Source of the DNA: a virus
Strand: one strand, 5' to 3'
IMG/VR virus record: IMGVR_UViG_3300032236_001613
Span: 124,001-188,000 of that record
DNA length: 64,000 nt
The position numbers and the translations under genes are program-made. This document shows, piece after piece, positions 33,345-40,786 of the stretch. The notes under the pieces are model-generated. The model did not search any database and had not been told where the DNA came from. It was given only the letters and a program-made list of their open reading frames with translations. Within the stretch, counting starts at the first letter, position 1; each line of letters begins with the position of its first letter.

Positions 33345-33929
33345 ATGACCAAATATAACATTGACGATGTTATTGATAACGCACTTTTAGGATGGGGTGA
33401 TACTGCACAACACGGTATAACATTATTAGCATTAGTATGCTCAGTTAATGCTAAAAAAATTTTAGAGCTCGGAGTCCGAGGCGGAGGAACAACATATCCG
33501 TTGTTAAAAGCTGCTAGCATTACTAATTCTGTACTAACGTCAGTAGATATCGCCGATGCTGGATACCGTCCTCCGTCGGATCTTTTTCCTTATTGGAATT
33601 TTGTTGTACAAGATGCAATAGAATTTTTAACAAATACAACCGAATCATATGATATTATTTTCGTTGATGATCTACACACAACAGATCACTTATATAATGA
33701 ATTGAAACTTATAGATAAAATTTCTACAAAAAAAACATTAATCTTATTACATGATTTAATGTGGGGGGGTTCACACCCTGAATATAATACTGCAGTCATG
33801 ACTCATGGTGAGTTTGAAGGTACCGGTCCTCACGGAGGATTAATGAAATTTTTATCAGAATATCCAGACTACGAATATGCAACAATCCCTATCAATCACG
33901 GACTAACTTTATTAAGGAAAACTAAATGA
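33345..33929 (+). CDS. Class I SAM methyltransferase-like protein
   Basis: 194 residues. KILELGVRGGGTTYPLLKA is a SAM-binding motif I (E.G..G.G), SVDIADAG gives the acidic residue binding ribose, and YDIIFVDDLHTTDHLYNELKLID with LLHDLMWGG fits the Methyltransf_24/cephalosporin-hydroxylase group. It sits with sugar-nucleotide genes, overlapping the next by 4 nt, so a sugar O-methyltransferase is plausible. Confidence 0.7.
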   Translation: MTKYNIDDVIDNALLGWGDTAQHGITLLALVCSVNAKKILELGVRGGGTTYPLLKAASITNSVLTSVDIADAGYRPPSDLFPYWNFVVQDAIEFLTNTTESYDIIFVDDLHTTDHLYNELKLIDKISTKKTLILLHDLMWGGSHPEYNTAVMTHGEFEGTGPHGGLMKFLSEYPDYEYATIPINHGLTLLRKTK

Positions 33930-34744
33930 AATATTTAATTTTAGGTTCTGCTGGGCAAGTTGGAGCAGAATTAACAAAATTTTTAAAAAATAAAGGTCAT
34001 GAAGTAACTACTTTTGATATTGTAGATTCCAGTCATGAAGATTTAAGAATACCCGGTTCCGTAGATGATTATATAAAAAAATCAGATTTTGTTTATTTTT
34101 TAGCATTTGATGTAGGTGGTTCTAGATATCTACAAAAATATCAAAATACATACGAGTTTGTTGATAATAATATGAGAATATTAACTAATACGTTTGAATG
34201 CCTACAAAAATATAAAACTCCTTTTATATTTGCATCCAGTCAGATGTCTAATATGAACTATTCATCATATGGGGTTTTAAAATCGATAGGCGAAAAATAT
34301 ACTAAAATTTTAAACGGAATAGTTGTTAAATTCTGGAACGTCTATGGCGTTGAGCATGATTTAAATAAATCACACGTTATTACCGATTTCATCCTTTCTG
34401 CAAAAGATAAAAATTGCATTAATATGTTAACCGATGGTCAAGAAGAAAGACAAATGCTACATGCCGAAGATTGTTCAGAATGTTTAGAAATTTTATCTCA
34501 AAATTATAATACTATTTCAAGAGATAAAGAGTTACACATTACTTCATTTGAATGGTCTAAAATTATCGATATTGCAAATATTGTTGCTGAGATCTTTCCA
34601 GGAACTAAAGTTAATCCGGCTAACACTCAAGATAACGTTCAACTGAATAAAAAGAACGAACCAGATACTTATATATTAAATTACTGGCAACCTAAAATTA
34701 AAATCAAAGATGGTATTAAAAAAATTACAGAGGTATATAATTAA
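33926..34744 (+). CDS. NAD-dependent sugar epimerase/dehydratase (SDR)
   Basis: 272 residues. N-terminal LILGSAGQVGAELTKFL is the NAD-binding GxxGxxG; SSQMSNMNYSSYGVLKSIGEKY contains the catalytic S and YxxxK. It is the first of a coupled pair with the GDP-mannose epimerase-like gene (TAATG junction). Exact substrate unknown. Confidence 0.75.
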   Translation: MKYLILGSAGQVGAELTKFLKNKGHEVTTFDIVDSSHEDLRIPGSVDDYIKKSDFVYFLAFDVGGSRYLQKYQNTYEFVDNNMRILTNTFECLQKYKTPFIFASSQMSNMNYSSYGVLKSIGEKYTKILNGIVVKFWNVYGVEHDLNKSHVITDFILSAKDKNCINMLTDGQEERQMLHAEDCSECLEILSQNYNTISRDKELHITSFEWSKIIDIANIVAEIFPGTKVNPANTQDNVQLNKKNEPDTYILNYWQPKIKIKDGIKKITEVYN

Positions 34745-35712
34745 TGAATAAGTCAGCAGTAGTGCTAGGGGCAGGTGGATTTATTGGAAACCATTTAGTT
34801 AATAGATTAAAAAAAGAAGGATACTGGGTTAGAGGAGTAGACTTAAAATATAACGAATACCAACAAACCTCTGCTGATGAATTTATAATTGGCGATCTTA
34901 AAGATAACTCTATTGTTGAAAAGGTTATGTATAAGGAAACTCCATTTGATGAAGTATATCAACTAGCTGCAGATATGGGCGGTGCTGGCTATATTTTTAG
35001 TGGCGATAATGACGCTAATGTTATGTATAACTCAGCTCTTATAAATTTAAATGTAGTACATCATTCAACAAGATACAATGTAGGCAAAGTTTTTTATAGC
35101 AGCAGTGCATGTATGTACCCTGAACATAATCAGATCGATCCAAACAATCCAAATTGCGAGGAAAGTAGTGCTTACCCAGCAAACCCAGACAGCGAATACG
35201 GATGGGAAAAACTTTTTAGTGAGAGATTATACTTAGCATATCATAGAAACTATAAACTAAATGTAAGAATAGCAAGATTTCATAACATTTTTGGACCATA
35301 CGGTGCTTGGAATAATGGAAAAGAAAAATCGCCAGCAGCAATTTGCCGAAAGATATCTGAGGCAAAAGACGGCGGTGAAATTGAAGTATGGGGCGACGGC
35401 GAACAAACAAGAAGCTTCCTCTATATCGACGAATGCTTAGACGGTGTTCGTAAATTAATGGATAATGATTTTCTCGGTCCAGTTAACATTGGATCAGACG
35501 AAATGGTAACTATTAACAAATTAGTTAGTATTGTGTCCAACATTGCAAATAAAGAAGTAAAAATAAAACATGTGCCGGGTCCGTTAGGCGTTCGCGGAAG
35601 AAATTCCGATAATAAACTAATTAAGGAAAAATTAGGCTGGGCGCCAACACGCCCTCTAAAGGAAGGTCTTATCGAAACTTATAACTGGATCAATCAGCAA
35701 GTTAACACATAG
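34744..35712 (+). CDS. GDP-mannose 3,5-epimerase-like enzyme
   Basis: 322 residues with a run of motifs typical of GME: VLGAGGFIGNHLV, LAADMGGAGYI, SSSACMYPE (the catalytic Cys), YGWEKLFSE (YxxxK), RFHNIFGPYG, WGDGEQTRSFLYIDEC and PVNIGSDEMV. GME turns GDP-D-mannose into GDP-L-galactose/gulose. Other extended SDRs such as UDP-xylose synthases lack the ADMGG motif. This is surprising in a phage of a heterotroph and implies an unusual sugar on the surface or on phage components. Confidence 0.85.
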   Translation: MNKSAVVLGAGGFIGNHLVNRLKKEGYWVRGVDLKYNEYQQTSADEFIIGDLKDNSIVEKVMYKETPFDEVYQLAADMGGAGYIFSGDNDANVMYNSALINLNVVHHSTRYNVGKVFYSSSACMYPEHNQIDPNNPNCEESSAYPANPDSEYGWEKLFSERLYLAYHRNYKLNVRIARFHNIFGPYGAWNNGKEKSPAAICRKISEAKDGGEIEVWGDGEQTRSFLYIDECLDGVRKLMDNDFLGPVNIGSDEMVTINKLVSIVSNIANKEVKIKHVPGPLGVRGRNSDNKLIKEKLGWAPTRPLKEGLIETYNWINQQVNT

Positions 35713-35717
35713 ATAAT

Positions 35718-36137
35718 TTACTTAAACCATCCTATCTTTTCGCCAGCGGCTTTACGTCGCTGGTATTCTTCTAAGCTTCCGGGATAACGTGTAGCCCAAA
35801 TCATCCAAAAGGCCATAAATGCACTTACACCTAGTGTTAATTTCCAATTATGAGTAGTTAACCAAATAGTTACAACACTAGCATCCATGCATAAGAACAT
35901 AACCCATTTAATCTTAGTGGGGTAAACTCTGTTATTACTCCAATTTTTAATAAAAGGTCCAAATAACCTATGGTTAAGCATATAGTTATGGAACTTTTCC
36001 GAACTCTTACTAAAGCACCATGCTGCTAAAATACTAGGAGTGCTCCATGGCAATCCAGGAACAAATGTTCCTAAGTAAGCAACACCTAAAAATAGTATAC
36101 CTAAGGTAAACCAAAGAGCTTTTTTAATTTTATTCAT
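35718..36137 (-). CDS. DUF454 inner-membrane protein (YbaN-like)
   Basis: 139 residues. Hydrophobic segments (ALWFTLGILFLGVAYLGTFVPGLPWSTPSILAAWCFSKS, then VMFLCMDASVVTIWL and VSAFMAFWMIWATRYP) and the conserved PGLPxTPF-like PGLPWSTP and SxxFHxYML residues match DUF454/YbaN. Function of the family is not established. Convergent with the epimerase gene, with only 5 nt between them. Confidence 0.85.
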   Translation of the reverse strand: MNKIKKALWFTLGILFLGVAYLGTFVPGLPWSTPSILAAWCFSKSSEKFHNYMLNHRLFGPFIKNWSNNRVYPTKIKWVMFLCMDASVVTIWLTTHNWKLTLGVSAFMAFWMIWATRYPGSLEEYQRRKAAGEKIGWFK

Positions 36138-36155
36138 TTTTTTTCTCGTTTGAAA

Positions 36156-36163
36156 TATTTATT
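36156..36163 (-). promoter_or_regulatory. Late promoter box (AATAAATA)
   Basis: Minus-strand AATAAATA, 18 nt upstream of the DUF454 start. Confidence 0.5.
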
Positions 36164-36165
36164 TG

Positions 36166-36195
36166 TTGACTTTACCCCACGTTATATTTTATAGT
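36166..36195 (+). promoter_or_regulatory. Sigma70 promoter of the large ncRNA
   Basis: TTGACT, 18-nt spacer, TATAGT. Points into a 560-nt non-coding stretch; predicted start about 36202. Confidence 0.7.
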
Positions 36196-36201
36196 ATATC
36201 A

Positions 36202-36717
36202 ACTAAGGCACACTCACTGGCATAAACATAGGCACATCAATCAACGCTTAAGCTCGCACCGGCTAATTTCGGGTGCCTATGATAACCGGACAACAAAGTC
36301 GCGGGGACAGAAATCCTGTGTGTTGACAGGAACTCAGCCACTACCCCTTCAGGGATGATGATGGAATATGCCTATATAATCCGTTTGGCTAAGATAAAAA
36401 TACTAAGGCTCTTTTGATCGCGGCTCTGTGAAAAAGATACAACCGCAAATACTACATATCTGCTAACATCGGTGTGTAGCGTTCCCGTTAGATTGAAGTT
36501 AGGAATAAGAAGTACAGGCTAACCGCTTCTGCGCAGCAATGCAATTTCCGAATGTTAGTGACCAACGAACTCAGGTAATAATCGTTAGAAAATCTTCGCC
36601 CTGTTTTGGGCGAAGTATGACATTAAAATCTAGGTAATCAATTCACTCTTAATAATTTTTCTCTTTCTTATAAAAGGTGATGAGCGCGAGCGAAATCACG
36701 GGCGAATCCTTTCGCCC
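36202..36717 (+). ncRNA. Large structured non-coding RNA candidate
   Basis: About 515 nt with no coding frame of note, GC-richer than the intergenic background, and a sigma70 promoter at its 5' end. Helices visible by eye: CATAGGCAC/GTGCCTATG (36227-36235/36273-36281); CCTGT/ACAGG near 36315; a long-range helix CTAACAT+CGG/CCG+ATGTTAG (36463-36472/36548-36558, one bulged A); AGAAG/CTTCT near 36508; CTTCGCCC/GGGCGAAG (36594-36615); GGGCGAA/TTCGCCC (36700-36717). Size and phage setting recall ornate phage RNAs (GOLLD, ROOL), but I cannot match it to a class. The 3' end could be either late hairpin. Confidence 0.7.
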
Positions 36718-36726
36718 CTTAAATAA

Positions 36727-36755
36727 TTGACACTAATGGTAATTCCAATTATAAT
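36727..36755 (+). promoter_or_regulatory. Consensus sigma70 promoter, leaderless arrangement
   Basis: TTGACA, 17-nt spacer, TATAAT. The predicted start is position 36762, the A of the following ATG. Confidence 0.85.
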
Positions 36756-36761
36756 TACGTT

Positions 36762-37580
36762 ATGAAAATCAACATTGTCAGCGATCTACATTTAGATGTT
36801 AGCGGGTATCAAGAATTACCTGGCGGAGAAGTATTAATACTCAGCGGAGATATCGCCGAAGTACGTAATATTCACAAACACTTTCACAGCACTAAGCTTT
36901 TATCTGATGTACCTAATCATACATACGCATGTTCGGAATTCTTCCATTACGAATGTGCTAAGTACGATCGTGTGTTCTATGTAATGGGCAATCATGAGCA
37001 CTACAGAAGTACCTATCAGAATACTCGTAGAGATCTTGAGTATATGATGCCTAAAAATCTAACCATTTTAGAAAATGATGTAGTAGATTATAATGGCGTT
37101 ATGTTTATGGGTGCTACGTTATGGACTGATTTAAATCGTGGAGATCCGTTAACAGAATATCATGTTAAACAATGTATGAACGATTATCATAAGATTACTC
37201 AAAAAGGTGATGTGTACGATATGTATCATAAACTTAAACCTTCTTTTACTATGTCAGAGCATAGGCGTAGTTTAGAGTATTTTAAGATTGTGCTCGAACA
37301 GAACAAGGATCGTAAGTTTGTTATTGTAACGCATCATGCACCTAGCTTTGAAAGTGTTGACGATTATTACAAAAATGATACTCTAATGAATGGCGGATAT
37401 ATGAGTCGTTTAGAAGAGTTTATCTTAGATCGCCCTAACATCTCTATGTGGGTGCACGGGCATATGCATAACAAATCCGATTATCTAATTGGGGATACTC
37501 GTGTAGTATGCAATCCTAGAGGCTATTTGCCATACGAAAACGAAAATGGATTCGATCCAGGATTTACGGTAGAGTTATAA
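36762..37580 (+). CDS. Calcineurin-like metallophosphoesterase
   Basis: 272 residues with the five metal motifs: SDLHLD (near 6), SGDIAE (near 28), GNHEHY (near 74), THHAPS (near 191) and HGHMHNKSD (near 224). Substrate is unknown; relatives in phages hydrolyse nucleotides or nucleic-acid ends. The ATG is at the predicted transcription start of a strong host-type promoter and there is no Shine-Dalgarno site, so it is expected as an early leaderless message. Confidence 0.88.
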   Translation: MKINIVSDLHLDVSGYQELPGGEVLILSGDIAEVRNIHKHFHSTKLLSDVPNHTYACSEFFHYECAKYDRVFYVMGNHEHYRSTYQNTRRDLEYMMPKNLTILENDVVDYNGVMFMGATLWTDLNRGDPLTEYHVKQCMNDYHKITQKGDVYDMYHKLKPSFTMSEHRRSLEYFKIVLEQNKDRKFVIVTHHAPSFESVDDYYKNDTLMNGGYMSRLEEFILDRPNISMWVHGHMHNKSDYLIGDTRVVCNPRGYLPYENENGFDPGFTVEL

Positions 37581-37894
37581 TGTTTAAGTTTCCGTGGCTT
37601 TGGAAAAAGCACAGCAAGAAAAAGAAACTTTATATTCCTATCCATCAACATTATGATATCTACCACAGAATTAGGGTAAGGGCTTCTGATGAATGGTGTA
37701 AAAATAATCCAGGAAAAAGTGTTGCGGATATGTACATTGACTATACATATCCACAGTCTCTATCTAAAATTTTTCTCCAATATACAGGAGTTAACATTAA
37801 ATTTAGTAGCGGGTTGCATAATGATGGAGAATCTTTCTTCGTATTCGACAATGAAGCAGCATACACTATGTTTTTATTAAAATGGTCATCATAA
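37580..37894 (+). CDS. Small protein, function unknown
   Basis: 104 residues; start overlaps the previous stop (TAATG). N-terminus basic (KFPWLWKKHSKKKKLYIPIHQHY); the tail SGLHNDGESFFVFDNEAAYTMFLLKWSS resembles the MAVLKWS ending of the next protein, so the two may share a small fold. No known family. Confidence 0.55.
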   Translation: MFKFPWLWKKHSKKKKLYIPIHQHYDIYHRIRVRASDEWCKNNPGKSVADMYIDYTYPQSLSKIFLQYTGVNIKFSSGLHNDGESFFVFDNEAAYTMFLLKWSS

Positions 37895-37903
37895 GGATAT
37901 TAT

Positions 37904-38287
37904 ATGTTTTACAATAACGACACCCATTATCATTTCTATTTAGGCACAGATCGTCGTCCGTTTTTTATTAAAAAATTATGGTGGAAATACATGACCGGAG
38001 TACGTGTTGCAGTTGCATGGCCAAAAACTCTTAATGACGATAAAAAACAGCCTGAATATAAAAAACTTAAAGACGATAATACAATACATGCTATTGTACC
38101 CACAGACGAATTAGACAAAGCTTATCGCCCGTGGCTAGAAAAACAAGCAGGCTATAAAGGCATAGATTGGGATTGGGAGATAGTTACAGAAAAAGACAGT
38201 GGCGATCAATTGTTAGGTAGACTTTATTTGAGATTTCGCAAAGGTAAAGAAAAATTAGCTACTATGGCGGTGTTAAAATGGAGTTAA
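37904..38287 (+). CDS. Small protein, function unknown
   Basis: 127 residues, AAGGAT site. Contains LYLRFRKGKEKLATMAVLKWS at the end, similar to the tail of the upstream protein, and a Trp-rich core (KGIDWDWEIV). Overlaps the next gene by 10 nt. Part of the early operon led by the metallophosphoesterase. Confidence 0.55.
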   Translation: MFYNNDTHYHFYLGTDRRPFFIKKLWWKYMTGVRVAVAWPKTLNDDKKQPEYKKLKDDNTIHAIVPTDELDKAYRPWLEKQAGYKGIDWDWEIVTEKDSGDQLLGRLYLRFRKGKEKLATMAVLKWS

Positions 38288-38574
38288 TAGCAGATACTAT
38301 CGAGGAGCTCGAGTGGGTTATTTTACGTTGTAGCTCTGCAAAATATATTAAGTATATTACAAAAAATCATCGACTAGATCCTAACACTTTTCAAATAATG
38401 GTAGCATTTGGTTATGTACTTGAAATAAGTCCGCAGGATTATACAATGTGGGCATTGCGGTATTCTAACAAAGAAGAAAAACTTGAATATTTTTATGAAG
38501 ATGAAATGGCTGGTATTCAAGAAACAGTCGATAAAATAAAAAAATCATTTGACGAAAAAAATTATATTAAGTAA
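38278..38574 (+). CDS. Small acidic protein, function unknown
   Basis: 98 residues (MELIADTIEELEWVILRCSSAKYIKYITKNHRL...), acidic, no membrane segment. Last gene of the operon starting at 36762; a late promoter for hsp20 overlaps just after its stop. Confidence 0.5.
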   Translation: MELIADTIEELEWVILRCSSAKYIKYITKNHRLDPNTFQIMVAFGYVLEISPQDYTMWALRYSNKEEKLEYFYEDEMAGIQETVDKIKKSFDEKNYIK

Positions 38575-38582
38575 TATAAATA
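38575..38582 (+). promoter_or_regulatory. Late promoter box of hsp20 (TATAAATA)
   Basis: Exact TATAAATA. The ~50-nt leader may fold via TTGTAGA/TCTACAA (38586-38592/38606-38612) but the AAGGAG site at 38628 stays free, so no thermometer is evident. Confidence 0.65.
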
Positions 38583-38639
38583 TCGTTGTAGATGACCTAA
38601 AAGGCTCTACAATACATCTTACTTTATAAGGAGAAAAAA

Positions 38640-39083
38640 ATGAATAGCTTAGTAAGACAAGCACGTTTTGATACAAATACACTAAACGCTCTAAACAGAG
38701 CACTCGTAGGGTTTGATAATTTGTTTTCGCAGCATTTTGTTAATTCTGTAGAATCGAGTTATCCACCTTATAATATTTTAAAACGCGACAAGGATACTTA
38801 CGAGGTTCAGGTTGCTGTAACTGGTTTCGATTCAAAAGAGATCTCCGTTGAACTCGATCAGAATCAGTTAATTATTCGTGGAGAGGTTGAGGAAAAAGAT
38901 GACGAAAATGTACAGTACATTCATCGTGGTCTTGCTGGACGCAACTTTACCCGTGTACTGCAATTAGCAGAACATATCGAAGTTGGCGAGGTTAAGATTA
39001 AAAATGGTGTATTGCACATTGAACTTAATCACGTGATTCCCGAAGCGTTAAAGCCTCGGCTATTAAAGATTAAGTCGGAGTAA
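38640..39083 (+). CDS. Small heat-shock protein (Hsp20/IbpA)
   Basis: 147 residues, IbpA-like. The alpha-crystallin domain spans about residues 40-135: PPYNILKRDKDTYEVQVAVTGF, ISVELDQNQLIIRGE, HRGLAGRNFTRVLQLAEHIEV and GVLHIELNHVIPE. It holds unfolded proteins for refolding or proteolysis. Hsp20 genes are common in T4-like cyanophages and pelagiphages. A strong terminator follows. Confidence 0.93.
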   Translation: MNSLVRQARFDTNTLNALNRALVGFDNLFSQHFVNSVESSYPPYNILKRDKDTYEVQVAVTGFDSKEISVELDQNQLIIRGEVEEKDDENVQYIHRGLAGRNFTRVLQLAEHIEVGEVKIKNGVLHIELNHVIPEALKPRLLKIKSE

Positions 39084-39092
39084 TTTAAAACG

Positions 39093-39120
39093 GGGTAGGG
39101 AGTAATCCCTACCCTTTATT
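39093..39120 (+). terminator. Rho-independent terminator after hsp20
   Basis: 9-bp stem GGGTAGGGA/TCCCTACCC, loop GTAA, then TTTATT. Confidence 0.85.
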
Positions 39121-39261
39121 ATGAAAATATTTCTCTCGATTTTACTTACATTAACTAGTATAATACCTGTACTAGTTTGTTACATATTAATAATTTTAGA
39201 AAACAAAAAAAACGGAGTTAATAATGGGCGATACAGCCGTAGTAAGCAAAGAGACAGTTAA
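39121..39261 (+). CDS. Possible small membrane peptide overlapping clpS
   Basis: 46-codon frame starting just after the terminator: one hydrophobic helix (IFLSILLTLTSIIPVLVCYILIILE) and a polar tail read in another frame over the first 38 nt of clpS. No ribosome-binding site is seen. Real only if a transcript passes the terminator or starts here. Confidence 0.3.
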   Translation: MKIFLSILLTLTSIIPVLVCYILIILENKKNGVNNGRYSRSKQRDS

Positions 39262-39526
39262 GAGTCGTATTAAAGAACCTAAGAAGTTTAAAGTTCTAAT
39301 ACTTAATGACGATTATACTCCTATGGATTTTGTTATTGCTATTCTTGTTACTGTTTTTAAACACCCAGAACCATCTGCTGTAAAAATTATGTTGCAAGTT
39401 CATAACGAAGGCAGTGGAGTAGCAGGTGTATATAACTACGAAATCGCAGAACAGAAAGGGATTGAAACTACCAATCTTGCCAAAGAAAACGGTTATCCAT
39501 TACAAATCAAGGTTGAACCTGTATGA
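39224..39526 (+). CDS. clpS: ClpS adaptor of N-end-rule proteolysis
   Basis: 100 residues behind AACGGAG. The N-degron pocket motif NDDYTPMDFVIAIL is intact, with the later VHNEGSGVAGVYNYEIAEQK. ClpS delivers substrates with bulky N-terminal residues to ClpAP. No ClpA is in the window, so it must use host ClpA or may divert it. Stop overlaps the heme oxygenase start (ATGA). Confidence 0.93.
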   Translation: MGDTAVVSKETVKSRIKEPKKFKVLILNDDYTPMDFVIAILVTVFKHPEPSAVKIMLQVHNEGSGVAGVYNYEIAEQKGIETTNLAKENGYPLQIKVEPV

Positions 39527-40065
39527 GTTTAAAAGATTTAACTAAAGATAGCCATACTGCTGCTGAAAAAACAAAATTCATGAAGGCAGTATTTAAAGGT
39601 ACTATGCCTTTGAATGTATGGGCAGATTGGACATATCAAAAGAGTTTATTTTATAATGCTATTGAAAGCTGCGCCGACGAATTAGATATTTTAAAAGATA
39701 TTCCAAATATTAAAAGAACTTTTTTGTTGCTTAAAGATTATAAAGAAATGGTAGCTGAGCACGTAACTCCCGCATATCGAAAAGTTACTTTAGATTATTA
39801 TCAATATATTATGAGTCTTTATCCTGATCGCGATCGTGTAATTGCACATCTTTATACATGGCATATGGGAGATTTGCACGGCGGACAAATGATTAAAAAG
39901 ATTTTGCCAGGTAGTCATAGTAATTTAGAATTTGTAGACTCTGCAACAACAATCTCTAATGTTAGAATGCTCTTAGACGACCGGCTAGCTAAAGAAGCTA
40001 ATATGGCATTTCATTGGGCAATTAGATTAATGGAAGACTATGAACCCTGGCTTGCCGGCGAATAA
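39523..40065 (+). CDS. Heme oxygenase (HO-1 type)
   Basis: 180 residues; ATG inside the clpS stop. The proximal-His motif SHTAAEKTKFMKAVFKG (near 11) and the distal helix HLYTWHMGDLHGGQMIKKIL (near 108) identify the HO fold; phage versions are shorter than bacterial HO-1 (about 200-240). It opens heme to biliverdin, CO and iron, using reduced ferredoxin. The overlapping next gene converts biliverdin further, as in ho1-pebS or ho1-pcyX cassettes. Confidence 0.92.
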   Translation: MSLKDLTKDSHTAAEKTKFMKAVFKGTMPLNVWADWTYQKSLFYNAIESCADELDILKDIPNIKRTFLLLKDYKEMVAEHVTPAYRKVTLDYYQYIMSLYPDRDRVIAHLYTWHMGDLHGGQMIKKILPGSHSNLEFVDSATTISNVRMLLDDRLAKEANMAFHWAIRLMEDYEPWLAGE

Positions 40066-40714
40066 AGTTATCGACTTTGCCGAAAAGTTTATTAGACGTC
40101 TAGAACAAAATTCTGACTGTATTAAAGAAGAACATCCGACATTAATTTGGCGTGATTACGTTTTTCATAGCGATACTTTTAGACGTGCTCACGTTAATAT
40201 AGTTGATGCCAGAGATACTAGAGGATTGTATCTTTTTCATTGTTGTATTTTTCCAAAGTTAAATGATACTAGTCCTATATTCGGGTTGGATATTATTGCC
40301 GGGGAAACTAAAATTAGCGGAGCCTTTCACGATTTTTCAAAAACAGTAGATCCTAATCATCCTATGATGTCATGGTTTGAAAATATTGTTAAAACATTAA
40401 GTTGGCGAAGGCCAAGAGAACTTCCAGAGTGGGCACAATCAATTTTTAGTCCTGCAATAATTGCTGCCGGTGCAATAAACACTGAAGAAGAAATTGATCA
40501 ATTAATTACATTCTCTCTAAATAGTTTAGATTATTATCTCGATAATGTTGGATTAACTACATTTCCAACCGGCAACTTTTCAAAAGAGCAAAATTTCTAC
40601 TGTCAGCAGCAAAAATTAAATCCTCATAATGCTCGTACTATGCAACATCTTGGACTCACTGCAGAAGAAGCAAACTATTTTGTCCAAAATGTCATGTTTC
40701 CCGAAGTTAAGTAA
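40040..40714 (+). CDS. Ferredoxin-dependent bilin reductase (PcyX/PebS-like)
   Basis: 224 residues, overlapping the heme oxygenase gene by 26 nt. Diagnostic FDBR features: YVFHSDTFRRAHVNIVDARDTRGLYLFH, then FPKLNDTSPIFGLDIIAGETKISGAFHDFS with the central Asp (FGLD) that protonates the bilin, HPMMSWFE, and RELPEWAQSIFSPAIIAAG. FDBRs reduce biliverdin to phycobilins. Among phage types, PebS and PcyX make phycoerythrobilin and PcyX is known from phage metagenomes without a cyanobacterial host; the exact class cannot be set by eye. No phycobiliprotein or bilin lyase is in the window. Confidence 0.88.
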   Translation: MNPGLPANKVIDFAEKFIRRLEQNSDCIKEEHPTLIWRDYVFHSDTFRRAHVNIVDARDTRGLYLFHCCIFPKLNDTSPIFGLDIIAGETKISGAFHDFSKTVDPNHPMMSWFENIVKTLSWRRPRELPEWAQSIFSPAIIAAGAINTEEEIDQLITFSLNSLDYYLDNVGLTTFPTGNFSKEQNFYCQQQKLNPHNARTMQHLGLTAEEANYFVQNVMFPEVK

Positions 40715-40754
40715 GTATTTAACGCAATATCTGCTAAGTTAAGTTTTATCAATG

Positions 40755-40780
40755 CTCCTGTAAATATTTACGTACAGGAG
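40755..40780 (+). promoter_or_regulatory. SD-sequestering hairpin with internal late promoter
   Basis: CTCCTGTA (40755-40762) pairs perfectly with TACAGGAG (40773-40780), which contains the csgF ribosome-binding site. The late box TGTAAATA (40759-40766) sits in the left arm and loop. RNA read through from clpS-ho-pcyX would carry both arms and hide the site; RNA begun at the late promoter (near 40772) would have only the right arm and be translatable. The same logic is known for T4 gene e. Confidence 0.75.
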
Positions 40781-40786
40781 TAACCG

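Noticed and set aside
36300-36360. Possible cobalamin riboswitch (GCCACT in a GC-rich stem-rich region)
   Set aside because: Only a short similarity to the cobalamin class; the GGTGxxAAxTCC and AGCCAGGAGACC-type boxes are absent and no B12 gene follows.
36202-36717. RNase P RNA or group I intron
   Set aside because: The GAGGAAAGUC core of RNase P is absent, and no P7/guanosine-site pattern or split exon gene was found around it.
38583-38639. RNA thermometer in the hsp20 leader
   Set aside because: A leader hairpin exists, but no segment complementary to the AAGGAG site was found, so it does not match ROSE or fourU designs.
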